64,000 nucleotides of DNA from CAWJAP01 sp963834365 (GCA_963834365.1 CAWIBS010000032.1:372001-436000), one strand, 5' to 3'. Shown: positions 8,101 to 18,507, counted from the stretch's first letter. Notes: generated by a model not told the origin, from the letters alone. Program-made: numbers and translations.

Positions 8101-9707
8101 TTGTCGCGACCGACGCTACTTCGGACCCTGGCACCTGCGGCGCGGCGCGGACTCCGTGGCGTCATCCTGGCGTCAGGCGTTCTCGTGGCGGCCGTGCTCG
8201 CCGCCGCGTCTCCCGTCGCGGCGCAATGCCTTCCGCTCGAACCGCGTGAGCCGGAGGGGAACTTCATCGTCCCCGGTTCGCTCGGCGGGATCGTCTATCA
8301 CCGTACTGGTGCGCGCGAGCTGTCGCTCGACGCCTACGTGCAGGCGCCAACCGAGGCCCGGCCCCTCGTCATCCTCGTGCACGGCGGCGGCGGATCCACC
8401 GGCAGTCGCATCGCCTACGTCGGGCAGCTCCTCGAGACGCTGACCGACGCCGGGTTCAACTGGGCGTCGATCGACTACCGCCTCGACCCGTCATCGCCGG
8501 CCGGCGCGATCGACGATGTCGTGGCGGCGTTGGCATTCGTCCGGTGTCATGCGCCAGCGCTCGGCACCGATCCCGCCCGGATCGTGCTGCTGGGTGAGGA
8601 CTCGGGGGCCGGCGCTGGTGCTCGAAGCCGCCGCCCGTGCCCGCCCCGCCGTCCAGGGCGTCGTGCTCATCGGCGGCCGGTACGAGCCAGCGTCTGCCGC
8701 GAGCCTCGCGGATTCGCCACAGCTCGTCATCCATGGCGGAAACGACAGCGAGACGCCCACGGCATCCGCGCTGCGGCCATTGCGACGCCGTACGGCGCGC
8801 GCGGGGCCGCTGCCAGGCGCTCGTCGTCGACGGGGCGTCGCATCGCAGCGAGAACTGGTGGCCGCATCAGTGGGGGTACAAGTCACAGCTCGTGGACTGG
8901 CTGACCGCGACGGTCGGGGCAGCCGGGACGCACGTGCCGCAGCGCACGCGGCTGCAGAAACGGCTGATGTACGACCCGGCGGAGCGTCTCAGCCTCGACC
9001 TGTGGCGCCCGTCCGGCGAGCGCCCGGCTCCGCTCGTCGTGCTGGTGCACGGCGGGGGATGGGAGGCGGGCGACCGTGTGACCTACATCACGCCGCTCTT
9101 CGCGCCGCTGGCCCGCGCCGGCCTGGCGTGGGCCTCGATTGACTACCGGCTCACGCCGCGAGCCCTGCATGCCGCCCAGCTCGACGACGTGCGGCGGGCG
9201 ATGGCGTGGCTGCGAAGGCACGCGACGGCGCTCGGGGTGGACGCGGCGCGCATGGCGCTCGTCGGCGAGTCGGCGAGCGGGCAGATGGTGGCGCAGCTGG
9301 CGACGCAGGACACGAGTCTCGCGGGGGTCGTGTCCTTCTACGGCGTGTACGACTTTGCGCCGATGGTCACCGATGCCTCGCCGCGCTCGCTCCTCCGGAG
9401 ACTCTTCGGCTACACGACGCTCGATGGCGACGCGAAGCGCGCTCTGCGGCGATACTCTCCGCTGCACGGCGTCGGCCGGGGCATGGCGCCGATCCTTCTC
9501 GTCCACGGCACGAACGAACGATTGTGGGAGCAGGGCCTGGCGATGACCCGCGCGCTCGAAGCCGCGGGGGTCGACCATGCGCTCGTGCGGCTCGAGGGGG
9601 CGCCGCACGGCATGGAGAACTGGGAGGGACATCCGGAGTGGCTCGGGTACAAGGATCGAGTGGTGTCGTGGCTCCGCGCGCGCCTCGCCCGACCGCGGGC
9701 ACATTGA
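8101..9707 (+). CDS. Tandem-domain secreted alpha/beta-hydrolase esterase (two frameshifts)
   Basis: Two consecutive alpha/beta-hydrolase-3-like domains in one exported polypeptide of about 535 residues. Each has an oxyanion His-Gly-Gly-Gly motif (VHGGGGS in domain 1, VHGGGWE in domain 2), a SIDYRL strand and a terminal His loop (DGASHRSENW, EGAPHGMENW). In domain 2 the nucleophile elbow is GESASG. In domain 1 the aligned site reads GEDSGA, so Asp stands where the catalytic Ser is expected and that domain may be inactive. A signal peptide ends near AAASPVAAQ. The start is taken as TTG 8101 and is weak. Frame breaks at 8610/8611 (GCC plus extra G) and near 8783 (CGG plus extra C) are third-position doublets. 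The stop overlaps the next TTG start. Confidence 0.75.
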
Positions 9708-11795
9708 CGATCGTCGGCGTGCTGGCACTGGCAGCCGCGGCCTCGCCGGAGGCCCGCGCCCAGCCGGCTCGTACGCCGCTCGCCGTCGGCCGTTTTGCGA
9801 TGGACGTCTCGCACGTGGACGGGACGGCGCGGGGACTGCCGAGCCTCGATGTCACGGCTCTGGCCGTGCACGACGGCGTCATCGTCGCGCAGACGGCCGC
9901 CGGCAGCGTGCGCTTCGATGACGGACGCTGGCAGCCCGCGCCGTTTCCGACCCAGGCAGCCTTCGCGTGGCCGGGCGGTCGGACGCCCGCCGCCGTCGCC
10001 CGGGCACGCGACGGCCGCGTCGCGGTCGCCGCGCGTGACGGTCTGTTCGTCCGCGTCGGCGACCGGTGGGAGCGCCAGTTTCCGCAGGCGGGCTCGCGCA
10101 GCTGGGCGCCCCTCGATGTCCGCGGTGTCGCCTTCGATGCCCGCGACCGTCTCTGGTTCGCGTCGCCCCAGGGCGTGGGGCGGCTCGATGGGACGTGGAC
10201 GCTCTGGACGATCGAGGACGGACTGCCGTTCGACGACTTCACCGCGGTGTCGGCCGGCCACGCCGACACCGTCTGGTTCGGCACGACGAAGGGCGCGATT
10301 CGCTTCGACGGCCGCACGTGGGAGTACCGACAGGGTCCGCGCTGGCTGCCCGACGATCATGTCCGCGCGGTCGCGGTCGATGCTTCGGGCCAGACCTTCT
10401 TTGCCACCGGCAAGGGCGTCGGCCGCATCGAACGGCGAGCGATCACGCTCGCCGAGAAAGCTCACGCGTTCGAGGCCGCCATCGACACCCACCATCGCCG
10501 GACCGCCTTCGGCTTCGTCGATCACGTCCGCCTGCCAGCCGCCCGGTGACCTGTCACGCGTCGAGCAGCACGACTCCGACAACGACGGTCTGTGGACGTC
10601 GATGTACGGCGCCGCGCAGGCGTTCGCGTTCGCGGTCACGCGGGACCGGCGTCATCGCGAGCGTGCGGTCGGCGCCTTCGAAGCCATGCGGTTTCTCGCC
10701 ACGGTGACGCGCGGCGGATTGCACGAGCCGCCGGAGGGCTTCGTGGCCCGGTCCATCCTTCCGGTCGGCGGCCGCAACCCCAACGACACCGAAGGTCCGG
10801 CCTTCGACGCTCAGCGACAGCAGAGCGACACGCGCTGGAAATCGCTGCGCCCGCGGTGGCCGCTGAGCGCCGACGGCAAGTGGTACTGGAAGGCCGACAC
10901 CAGCTCGGACGAGCTCGACGGGCACTACTTCTTCTACGCGGCGTACTACGACCTGGTGGCCACCACCGACGCCGAGCGCGCTCCGGTGCGCGAGCAGGTC
11001 GCGCGGCTCACGGACCATCTGCTCGCCCACGGCTACCGGCTGATCGACCACGACGGCAAGCCGACGCGCTGGGCCGTCTACGACCCGAAATCGCTGAACT
11101 TCGATCCCCTCTGGCTCGACGAGCGCGGCCTGAACAGCACGAGCATCCTCGCGTATCTCCGCGTCGCCGAGCACGTGACGGCCGATGCGCGCTACGGCGA
11201 GGCGGCGCGCGAGCTGATCACACGCCATGGCTACGCCATGAACACGCTGATTGCCAAGTCGTTCGACGTGGGCGGCGGCAACCAGTCCGACGACGAGATG
11301 GCATTCATGAACCTCTGGTGCCTGCTGCGGTACGAGCGCGACCCGGCGCTGCGCAGCCTGTTCGGCTATGCCTTTCACCAGCGATGGCTCGTGGAGCGTC
11401 CCGAGCACAGCCCGCTGTTCCACTTCCTGTACGCATCGAGCACCGCCGGACTGACCTGGACGACGGCCTTCGACATCACCTCACTCGAGCCGGGGGCAGG
11501 ATGGCTCGAGGAGGCCGTGGACACCCTCAGGCGCTATCCCCTCGATCGCGTCAACTGGCCGCACACAAACAGCCATCGGCGCGACATCATCCCGCTGCCG
11601 CTCTCGATCGACCCGGCTGGGCGCGGGATGCGCCGCGACGGCCGGGCGCTGCCGATCGACGAGCGGTTCGTGGACAAGTGGAACCACGATCCCTGGCAGC
11701 TCGATCAGCACGGCGACGGCCGTTGGCTCGCCGACGGGGTCTCGTTTCTGCTGCCGTACTATCTCGGTCGTCATGCGGGATTCATCGTCGATTGA
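9704..11795 (+). CDS. Secreted propeller plus helical-barrel protein (one frameshift)
   Basis: About 696 residues. It starts at TTG 9704, overlapping the esterase stop as TTGA, with a clear signal peptide (TIVGVLALAAAASPEARAQ). Residues about 30-260 contain repeated WF and DRLWFAS/GRLDG-type blades of a two-component-regulator-like beta-propeller. After about residue 280 a helical domain with DSDNDGLWTSMYGAA, DGKWYWKADTSSDELDGHYFF and GHRRDIIPLPLS-like stretches suggests an (alpha/alpha)6 barrel, as in some glycoside hydrolases or polysaccharide lyases. The carbohydrate role is inference. A frame break near 10543 lies in a CCC run (GCC CGG becomes GCC GGT). Translational coupling points to joint action with the esterase, for example on an esterified polysaccharide. 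Confidence 0.7.
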
Positions 11796-11833
11796 CGACC
11801 TCGAGGTTGAGGGTTGTACGTTGAGGGGTGTAC

Positions 11834-11857
11834 GTAGTGTCCGGCTTCAGCCGGACC
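11834..11857. repeat. REP palindrome, type a
   Basis: GTAG foot at 11834-11837, then TG, then the 16-base palindrome TCCGGCTTCAGCCGGA at 11840-11855. A shorter imperfect stem, GTCCGCGGACTTCGGCCGGAC, follows it. Confidence 0.85.
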
Positions 11858-11900
11858 CAGCGTCCGCGGACTTCGGCCGGACCCTTGTACGAGACCGCGC

Positions 11901-12641
11901 ATGGAGCTGACCAACAAAGTCGCCATCATCACCGGAGGCAAGCGGATCGGCCAGGCGGTCGCGCGGACGCTCGCCTCCCGCGGCATGGACCTCGTGTTGT
12001 CGTACCGCGGATCGCAAGCGGAGGCTGCCCGCACCGCCGCCGACGCCGAGGCGTTGGGGCGCCGGGCGACGACCGTCGTCGCGGACGTGGCCAGGCCCGC
12101 CGACTGCGCCGGGATCGTGGCACACGCCGTCGCGACCTTCGGACGCGTGGACGTCCTGGTGAATATGGCCTCGATCTATCGATCGACGCCGCTCGAGTCC
12201 GTCACGCCCGAGGACTGGCAGGCCGACCTCGACGTGAACCTGCGCTCGGCCTTCCTGTGCGCGCACGCTGCCGCGCCTCACATGCGGGCGGTCGGTGGCG
12301 GACGCATCGTGAACTTCGCCGACTGGCTGCCGCGAAGCGGTCGGCCACGCTACCGCGGGTTCACCTCGTACTACGTGGCAAAGGCTGGCGTGGTCGCGCT
12401 CACCGAGGCGCTGGCGCTGGAACTGGCGGCGGATCAGATCCTCGTCAATGCGATCGCACCAGGCCCGATCGCTCCGCCTCCGGACATGACTCGTGAGGAG
12501 ATCGAGGAGGTCGCACGTGCCACGCCCCTCGGCCGCTGGGGCGGCGAGGTGGAGATTGCCCGCGCCGTCGTCTTCCTCTGCGAGACCGATTTCGTCACCG
12601 GCGAGACGATCCGCGTCGACGGCGGGCGCCACCTCGAGTGA
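11901..12641 (+). CDS. Short-chain dehydrogenase, pteridine-reductase-like
   Basis: A 246-residue Rossmann-fold SDR. The cofactor motif reads TGGKRIGQ, close to the KR-L/I-G form of pteridine reductases (PTR1/FolM), and the catalytic Tyr and Lys are in YYVAK (about Y154, K158). The usual catalytic Ser region reads NFADWLPRSG, with Asp at the place where PTR1-type enzymes have Asp instead of Ser. This supports a PTR1-like NADPH-dependent reductase over a FabG. The substrate is not shown. It stands alone, preceded by a REP element and followed by a REP cluster. Confidence 0.82.
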   Translation: MELTNKVAIITGGKRIGQAVARTLASRGMDLVLSYRGSQAEAARTAADAEALGRRATTVVADVARPADCAGIVAHAVATFGRVDVLVNMASIYRSTPLESVTPEDWQADLDVNLRSAFLCAHAAAPHMRAVGGGRIVNFADWLPRSGRPRYRGFTSYYVAKAGVVALTEALALELAADQILVNAIAPGPIAPPPDMTREEIEEVARATPLGRWGGEVEIARAVVFLCETDFVTGETIRVDGGRHLE

Positions 12642-12716
12642 CGCCCGTCGCATCCGTGCACGGTCTCCTGAACAGCATCCTACGCCGGTCCATGGTTCTC
12701 CCCGCCCAACCTCGAA

Positions 12717-12802
12717 CTCACTTGCGTTGATAGTCGTAGTGTCCGCTTTCAGGCGGACTCCTGGGTCCGGCTGAAGCCGGACACTACGTCAACGCATCTC
12801 AG
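12717..12802. repeat. Inverted-repeat-bounded element carrying two REPs
   Basis: The ends CTCACTTGCGTTGA (12717-12730) and TCAACGCATCTCAG (12789-12802) are imperfect inverted repeats matching at 11 of 14 positions. Between them are two type-a REPs facing away from each other: GTAG at 12736 with the variant stem TCCGCTTTCAGGCGGA, and TCCGGCTGAAGCCGGA at 12766-12781 with CTAC at 12784-12787. Confidence 0.65.
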
Positions 12803-12822
12803 CTCCGCGCTCAAGCCCGGAA

Positions 12823-12929
12823 TTCACTTGTGTTGACAACGGCCCGCCAAGGTGGCGCCGGGCTTCAGCCCGGCCAACGCGGGCCCAGGCAGGCCTAAGG
12901 GCCTGCGCCACATTGTCAACATGAGTGAA
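12823..12929. repeat. MITE-like 107-base element with 17-base terminal inverted repeats
   Basis: Left end TTCACTTGTGTTGACAA (12823-12839) and right end TTGTCAACATGAGTGAA (12913-12929) match as inverted repeats at 15 of 17 positions. Inside is the REP-like palindrome GCCGGGCTTCAGCCCGGC (12857-12874) and a second GGCCC/GGGCC pair. No coding capacity. Its termini resemble those of the adjacent element at 12717-12802 (shared TCACTTGYGTTGA). No target duplication was identified. Confidence 0.6.
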
Positions 12930-12937
12930 CTTTGGTG

Positions 12938-14523
12938 CTAGGCGTTGCCGTCGCGCAGGTCGCGCAGGACGGTGTTTGCCGCGTTGTATCCGCAGGCGCC
13001 ATGGACGCCGCCGCCGGGATGCGTTCCGGCGCCGCAGAGATACAGGCCGCGGACCGGCGTCCGGTAATTCGCCCACCCGTAGACCGGACGCATGACGAAC
13101 AGTTGATCGAGCGCGTGCTCGCCGTGATAGATGTGGCCGCCGGTGAGGCCATACCGGGACTCGAGGTCTTCCGGCGACAGCACCTGCTGGCCAACGACGA
13201 GCGACTGCAGGCCGGGAGCGTACGACTCGATGGTGTGGATGACCGTGGCGGCCAGGTCGTCCCGGGCGGCCTCCCAGGTGCGTGCGCGCAGATGCCGCGG
13301 CGCGAACTGCACGTGCGCGGACAGCACGTGATGCCCCACCGGAGCGAGACTCGCGTCCCGGAGGCTGGGGATTGTCAGTTCGAGATACGGCCGCGGCGAG
13401 AAGCCGCCGTACTTGGCGGCGTCGAAGGCGCGCTCGAGGTCGTCGAGCGTGGCGCCGATGTGAAGCCGCCCACCGAGCAGCCGGTCGCGTTCGTCGTGCC
13501 CGAGCGACTCGAGCGCCGTGAAACGCGGCAGCCCGGACAACGCCAGGTGCACCTTGGCGACGACCCCGTCGCTTCGGAACTTCTGGACGTCGCCGACGAA
13601 CTCCGGCGGGAGCCATGCCGCATCCACGAGCGACAGCAACGTGCGGGCGGGATCCGCGTTCGACACGACGACGCCGGCCTCGATCACCTCACCTGCGAGA
13701 CGGACGCCGACGGCGCGGCCTGCCTCGATCAGTACCTGCTGCACCTCCGTGCCGGTCCGGACGTTCACGCCCGCGCGCGCGGCCACCTGCGCGAGCGCCA
13801 GCCGCGGCGCGTCCGCGGGCCGGGCGGGCACCGGCGGCCCCGCCATCACCGACCCCGTCCGCGCGGCCTGCAGGATGAGCTCGAACGCCGTGCCCGCGGA
13901 CCGTGGACCGGCGAAGCGCCCGAAGACTCCGCGGGCGGCGACCAGCGCCCGCAGCAATCCATCGTCCAGCCAGTCGGACGCGAGATCCGCCACCGGCATG
14001 GGTGCCCATTGCGCGAGACGGTATCCATCCCGCCGGCCGAGTGCGCGGAACCGGCGTCCGGCCGACGCCAGCGTGACGAGGTCGCCGAGGGAGGGCGCGT
14101 CGATCGCGGGCGGCGGGCTCGTCAGCAGCGGCACGACGACGCGTGCCAGGCGTGCCAGCGTTGTCGTCAGCTCCGCGAAGCGCCGGCGATCCCGCGCCTC
14201 GACGTCGCGGCCGATGCCGTGGACGTCCCGATCGGTCTCGATGACGATGGCGGAGCCGTCGGATCGCAGTCCCACCAGTGGTGAGGGCGGACCAGCCGCG
14301 GCACTGCCATCGAGTCCGAGCGCCCGCGCGACCGCCGGCAGCAGCGCGCCGCCGACGCCGCTCTGCAGCGGACAGCGGTAGCCCGGATGTACCGGCTCCA
14401 GCGCGAGGGCCCCCCCGGCCTCGGGCGCTGTTCGAGGACCGTGACCTCGTGTCCTTCCCGCGAGAGCAGCGTCGCGGCGACGAGGCCGTTGTGGCCGGCG
14501 CCGACGACTACGACTGTGGCCAC
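12938..14523 (-). CDS. Phytoene-desaturase-like FAD oxidoreductase, paralogue 1 (one frameshift)
   Basis: A roughly 528-residue flavoprotein of the carotenoid desaturase/PYROXD2 group. The N-terminal dinucleotide motif is VVVVGAGHNGLVAA, and the C-terminal FAD-binding signature is YLCGAGTHPGGGVHGACGYNAA. The GTG start at 14523 lies just after the stop of paralogue 2 (14528), with AAGGGA ahead of it, so the pair is an operon. A frame break near 14410 falls in a run of seven G on the coding strand, where one missing base restores GGALALEP. Isoprenoid desaturation is known for part of the family only. No carotenoid genes (crtB, crtE) are nearby, so the substrate is open. Confidence 0.8.
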
Positions 14524-14527
14524 CCGC

Positions 14528-16109
14528 TCATCCCTTCGTCTCGGCGATGACCCGGCGCGCGGCATTGCGACCGGGCGCCCCCATGATGCCGCCGCCCGGG
14601 TGTGTCGCCGACCCACAGAGGTACAGGTCGCGGATCGGCGTGCGGTATCGGGCCCATCCCGGCGCAGGCCGGAGGAACAGCAGTTGTTCGAGCGTCAGCT
14701 CGCCCTGGAAGATGTTGCCTTCCGACAGCCCGATGGTCCGCTCGATGTCGAGCGGCGTCAGCACCTGGCGGTGCCGGATCAGGGTCCGGATGTTCGGCGC
14801 GTGCTCGGCCAGCGTGTCCACGACCGCGTCCCCAAAGCGATCGCGTTCGGCATCCCACGTGGACCCGGCGAGGTGATAGGGCGCGTATTGCACGAAGCAC
14901 GACATGACGTGCTTGCCGGGTGGGGCGACGGACGGATCGGTGAGGCTCGGGATGACGACATCCATGTACGGCCGCGGCGAGAACTGCCCGTACTTCGCCG
15001 CATCGTAGGCGCGCTCCATGTAGTCCATGCTCGGCGAGATGGAGATGGCGCCGCGCAGGTGCGGGCCGACCCCCGGGAGCGCGGTGAACTCGGGCAGCCC
15101 GTCGAGGGCCAGGTTCACCTTGCCCGACGAGCCGCGATAGCGATAGCGGCGCAGGTCGTCGGCAAAATCGGCCGGCACGTGCTCGAGCCCGACCAGGCGA
15201 TCGAAGGTCTGTCTCGGGTCGAGGCTCGACGAGACCACGCGGGCGTCGAGCTCGTCGCCGTTCTCGAGCACGACGCCCTGCGCCCGACCGTCGCGGAGGC
15301 GGATCTCGCGACACCCCGGCGTCGGTTCGAATCTCGACGCCGGCGTGGCGCGCCGCCGAGGCGATGGCGTTCGAGATGGCGCCGGTGCCGCCTTTCGGCA
15401 GTCCCCAGGCGCGGAAGGCGCCGTCGATCTCGCCCATGTAGTGATGCAGCAGCACGTAGGCCGTCCCCGGCGATCGCACACCAAGGAACGTCCCGATGAT
15501 GCCCGACGCGGCCATCGTCGCCTTGAGGACGTCGGTCTCGAACCAGCGATCGAGGAAGTCCACCGCGCTCATCGTCAGGAGCCGCAGGTGCGCCACCTGC
15601 TCGCGGGCGCTCAACGCGCGGAAGCGCCGAGCCATGCCGTAGCAGATCGGCGAGTCCGCGCGGATCGAGCGACGTCGGATCGGGCGGCGTCATGCTCGAG
15701 GAGGGGCTTGACGAACCGCGCCATCTCGACCATCGCCATCCCATAGTCGTCGTAGGCATCGGCGTCCGCGCGCGAATGACGCGCGATGGCGCGCCGCGTG
15801 CCGAAGTGGTCGTTGGTCCGCCAGAGATGGTTGCCGTCGGGCATCGGCGTGAACGTGCCGTCGAGCGGCAGAATCTGGAGGCCGTGCGCGGCGAGATTCG
15901 AGCTCGCGCACGATCTCCGGCCGCAGCAGGGAGACCACGTAGGAGAAGACCGAGAAGGTGAAGCCTGGCACGACCTGCTCGGACACGGCGGCGCCGCCGA
16001 GGACGTGACGGCGCTCGAGGACGAGGACCCGGCGGCCCGCCCGCGCGAGATACGCGGCGTGCACCAGGCCGTTGTGGCCTCCACCGATCACGATGACGTC
16101 GTAGCGCAC
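14528..16109 (-). CDS. Phytoene-desaturase-like FAD oxidoreductase, paralogue 2 (four frameshifts)
   Basis: About 525 residues once reframed. The N-terminus reads DVIVIGGGHNGLVHAAYLARAG, and the C-terminus has LYLCGSATHPGGGIMGAPGRNAA. The middle aligns well with paralogue 1 (AKYGQFSPRPYMDVVIPSL versus AKYGGFSPRPYLELTIPSL), so the two arose by duplication. PYROXD2-like flavoproteins are the closest recognisable group. The frame breaks are near 15900 (CTC plus G), near 15695 (CTC plus G), near 15655 (CTG plus C) and near 15317 (GTG plus T). Each leaves two bases at one third codon position. Both paralogues are otherwise intact and likely functional. Confidence 0.8.
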
Positions 16110-16117
16110 GGGGACAA

Positions 16118-16318
16118 GTTATCAACTACCAACTACGAGCTACCAGCTACCAGGTACCACGGTCGGGGGTCCCCACCCTTCCTCGACTCGGCTGTCGAAC
16201 GGAACGGCTGAGGGGCTGGCAGACCAAGAGACTACCCTCCATCCCTGGCAATCGCGACGGCGATCGTCGTCGTTGGTAACTGGTAGCTGGTAGCTGGTCG
16301 CTGGTCGCTGGTCGCGAG
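16118..16318. repeat. Inverted heptamer arrays around a unique core
   Basis: Left arm 16118-16160 is built of ACTACCA and GCTACCA heptamers. Right arm 16277-16318 is built of the complementary TGGTAGC and TGGTCGC type. The 116-base core between has no gene. The right arm ends 17 bases before the next start codon. Confidence 0.75.
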
Positions 16319-16335
16319 AACTGCTAGCCTTCCCC

Positions 16336-17550
16336 ATGCCCGTCGGCACGGCGTTCCATGCGCGCACGCTTCCGCTCTGCGAGAGCCTCAACTACCGGGA
16401 CTGGTCGGGCTACTTTGCGGTCAGCGCCTACGAGGCCACGCACGATCACGAATACAACGCCATCCGCCAGGGCGCCGCGCTGATCGACATTTCGCCCCTC
16501 TACAAGTACCTGGTCACTGGTCGCGACGCGACCGCGCTCGTCGATCGGATCATCACGCGCGATGCCACGACCCTGGCGGTTGGACAGGTCGTCTACACGC
16601 CGTGGTGCGACGCCGACGGCCGGGTCATCGACGATGGGACCGTGGCGCGACTCGGGGTGGACCGCTACCGATGGACGGCGGCCGATCCGAGTCTCCGATG
16701 GTTCCGGCAGAATGCGCACGGGCTCGACGTGGCAATCGAGGACGTCTCCGACGAGATCGCGGCGCTGGCCCTTCAGGGTCCGACGTCGGCCGCGATCCTC
16801 CGCGAGCTGACGGAGGTGGACCTGGCGAAGGTGAAGTACTTCCGTTCCGCACGCGGCACGTTGGCCGGCGTTGATGTGGACATCACGCGCACGGGCTATA
16901 CGGGCGATCTCGGCTATGAGCTGTGGATGGCCGCGGACCGTGCGCTGGAGGTCTGGGATGCGGTGACCGGCGCGGGGCGGCGGCACGGCTTGCGTCCGGT
17001 GGGAATGCTGGCGCTCGACGTCGCGCGGATCGAAGCGGGCCTGCTGCTCATCGACGTGGATTTCACCAGCGTGCGCCGGGCGCTCGTCGCGGCACAGACC
17101 TATTCGCCGTTCGAGATGGGACTCGGGCGGCTCGTCGACCTCGACAAGGCGCCGTTTGTCGGGCGTGACGCGCTGCGCGATGAATCCAGGCGTCCGCCGG
17201 CCAAGCGCGTCGTCGGTTTGACGATCGACTGGGACGGGCTCGAGCGCGCCTACGAGCGGCACGGGCTCACGCCGCAGATCAGCACCGTGGCCTCACGCAT
17301 CGCCGTGCCCGTCTATGCCCGCTCGAAGCAAGTCGGCAAGGCGACGTCCACGACCTGGTCGCCGACGCTCAAGCGATTGGTGGCGATTGCGACGCTCGCA
17401 GGATCCCACATCGATCCGGGAACCCGTGTCGAGATGGAGTTGACGGTGGAAGCCGTACGTCAGCGGGTGCCGGCGACTGTCGTCGAGACGCCGTTCTTCC
17501 GGCCGCGGCGGAAGACGGCCGCGCCGACTTTCGGGGCCGGAGCGGATTGA
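16336..17550 (+). CDS. Aminomethyltransferase (GcvT)-like folate-dependent protein
   Basis: A 404-residue protein of the GcvT/DmdA/YgfZ fold. Family landmarks are IDISPLYKYLVTGRDA near residue 55, GQVVYTPWCDADGRVIDDGTV near 85, LALQGPTSAAIL near 145, TRTGYTGDLGYELW near 185 and the Asp-containing RIEAGLLLIDVDF near 230. It is not next to gcvH or gcvP, so a stand-alone demethylase or methyltransferase acting on a methylated amine or sulfur compound is as likely as a glycine-cleavage T protein. The start ATG 16336 has no clear ribosome site because a heptamer array lies directly upstream. Cytoplasmic. Confidence 0.82.
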   Translation: MPVGTAFHARTLPLCESLNYRDWSGYFAVSAYEATHDHEYNAIRQGAALIDISPLYKYLVTGRDATALVDRIITRDATTLAVGQVVYTPWCDADGRVIDDGTVARLGVDRYRWTAADPSLRWFRQNAHGLDVAIEDVSDEIAALALQGPTSAAILRELTEVDLAKVKYFRSARGTLAGVDVDITRTGYTGDLGYELWMAADRALEVWDAVTGAGRRHGLRPVGMLALDVARIEAGLLLIDVDFTSVRRALVAAQTYSPFEMGLGRLVDLDKAPFVGRDALRDESRRPPAKRVVGLTIDWDGLERAYERHGLTPQISTVASRIAVPVYARSKQVGKATSTTWSPTLKRLVAIATLAGSHIDPGTRVEMELTVEAVRQRVPATVVETPFFRPRRKTAAPTFGAGAD

Positions 17551-17602
17551 CAAGCTCAGGCATGAGGAGTAGCGTCCGCGTGCCCCCGAAGGAGGGCAGT
17601 TC

Positions 17603-18481
17603 ATGAACACGCAGCGGATACGACTCACACTCCTCGCCCTTCTCGCCGGCGTCCCGGCGCTGGCCGCCGCTCAAACCGGCCTGCCGACGTCGCAGCCGAA
17701 CCTCCTCACGATCTTTCGCGAAGAGGTGAAGGTCGGCCGCGCGGCCGACCATGCGCGCATCGAGGCGGGCTGGCCGGCCGCGTTCGAGAAAGCCAAGTCG
17801 CCCGACTACTACCTCGCCCTCGTCACGATCACCGGCAAGGCCGAGGCGTGGTACATCGCGCCGTATGCCGATTTCAAGGCGATGGGAGAGTCGCTGGCGC
17901 GGGACGAGGAGCCCGCGCTTGCCGCGGAGCTCGCCCGGCTCGCCAAGGCCGACTCGGAGGTCATCTCGAGCAACGTGCGTCTCCTTGCGCGTGCGAGGAC
18001 CGACCTCTCCTATGGCGACTATCCCGACCTGACGAAGCAGCGCTTCTGGGAGATCACGACCTTCCGCGTTCGTCCGGGACACGAGTCGCGCTTCGCCGAA
18101 ACCGCCAAGGTGTACGGCGCGGCGGCGAAACGCGCAGGCTCGAAGGTCCCGTTCCGGGTGTACGAGGTGGTGGCGGGCATGCCGGGTCCGACCTACCTGA
18201 TCTTCTCGTCCGTGGCCGCATTCGCGGACTTCGACGGGGTGATGGCCAACGACGAGGCGGTGATGAAGGCGGCAGCCCCGGAGGAGGGCAAGGCGCTCGA
18301 GAAGTTCATGACCGAGAGCGTGGTCGAGATTGAGTCTCAGCGATTCCGCCTCGATCCGCGCCAGAGCTACGTCTCGAAAGAGGTCCGCGACACCGATCCC
18401 GCGTTCTGGCTGCCGAAGAAAGCAGAGGTCAAACCGGCAGCGCCCAAGCCTGCCCCGCCCAAGCCGACGTCCGAGCCCTGA
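17603..18481 (+). CDS. Secreted protein of unknown function, probable ferredoxin-like fold
   Basis: A 292-residue protein with a signal peptide (residues 1-24, LTLLALLAGVPALAAAQ). ATG 17603 follows AAGGAGG closely, a strong ribosome site. The mature part contains two related segments, each with a strand ending in a hydrophobic triplet and a FADF-like helix (IFREEVKVGRAADHARIE and ITTFRVRPGHESRFAETA), as in dimeric alpha/beta-barrel (NIPSNAP/ABM-like) proteins. The last 20 residues are Pro/Lys-rich (PAAPKPAPPKPTSEP). I do not recognise a named family. Proteins like this are frequent in acidobacteria, but no function is claimed. Confidence 0.7.
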   Translation: MNTQRIRLTLLALLAGVPALAAAQTGLPTSQPNLLTIFREEVKVGRAADHARIEAGWPAAFEKAKSPDYYLALVTITGKAEAWYIAPYADFKAMGESLARDEEPALAAELARLAKADSEVISSNVRLLARARTDLSYGDYPDLTKQRFWEITTFRVRPGHESRFAETAKVYGAAAKRAGSKVPFRVYEVVAGMPGPTYLIFSSVAAFADFDGVMANDEAVMKAAAPEEGKALEKFMTESVVEIESQRFRLDPRQSYVSKEVRDTDPAFWLPKKAEVKPAAPKPAPPKPTSEP

Positions 18482-18507
18482 GGCGAAGGGGTCGGCCGAC
18501 CCCTCCA

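Noticed and set aside
12823..12929. Remnant of a known insertion sequence
   Set aside because: Too short, no transposase remnant and no target duplication seen; kept only as MITE-like.
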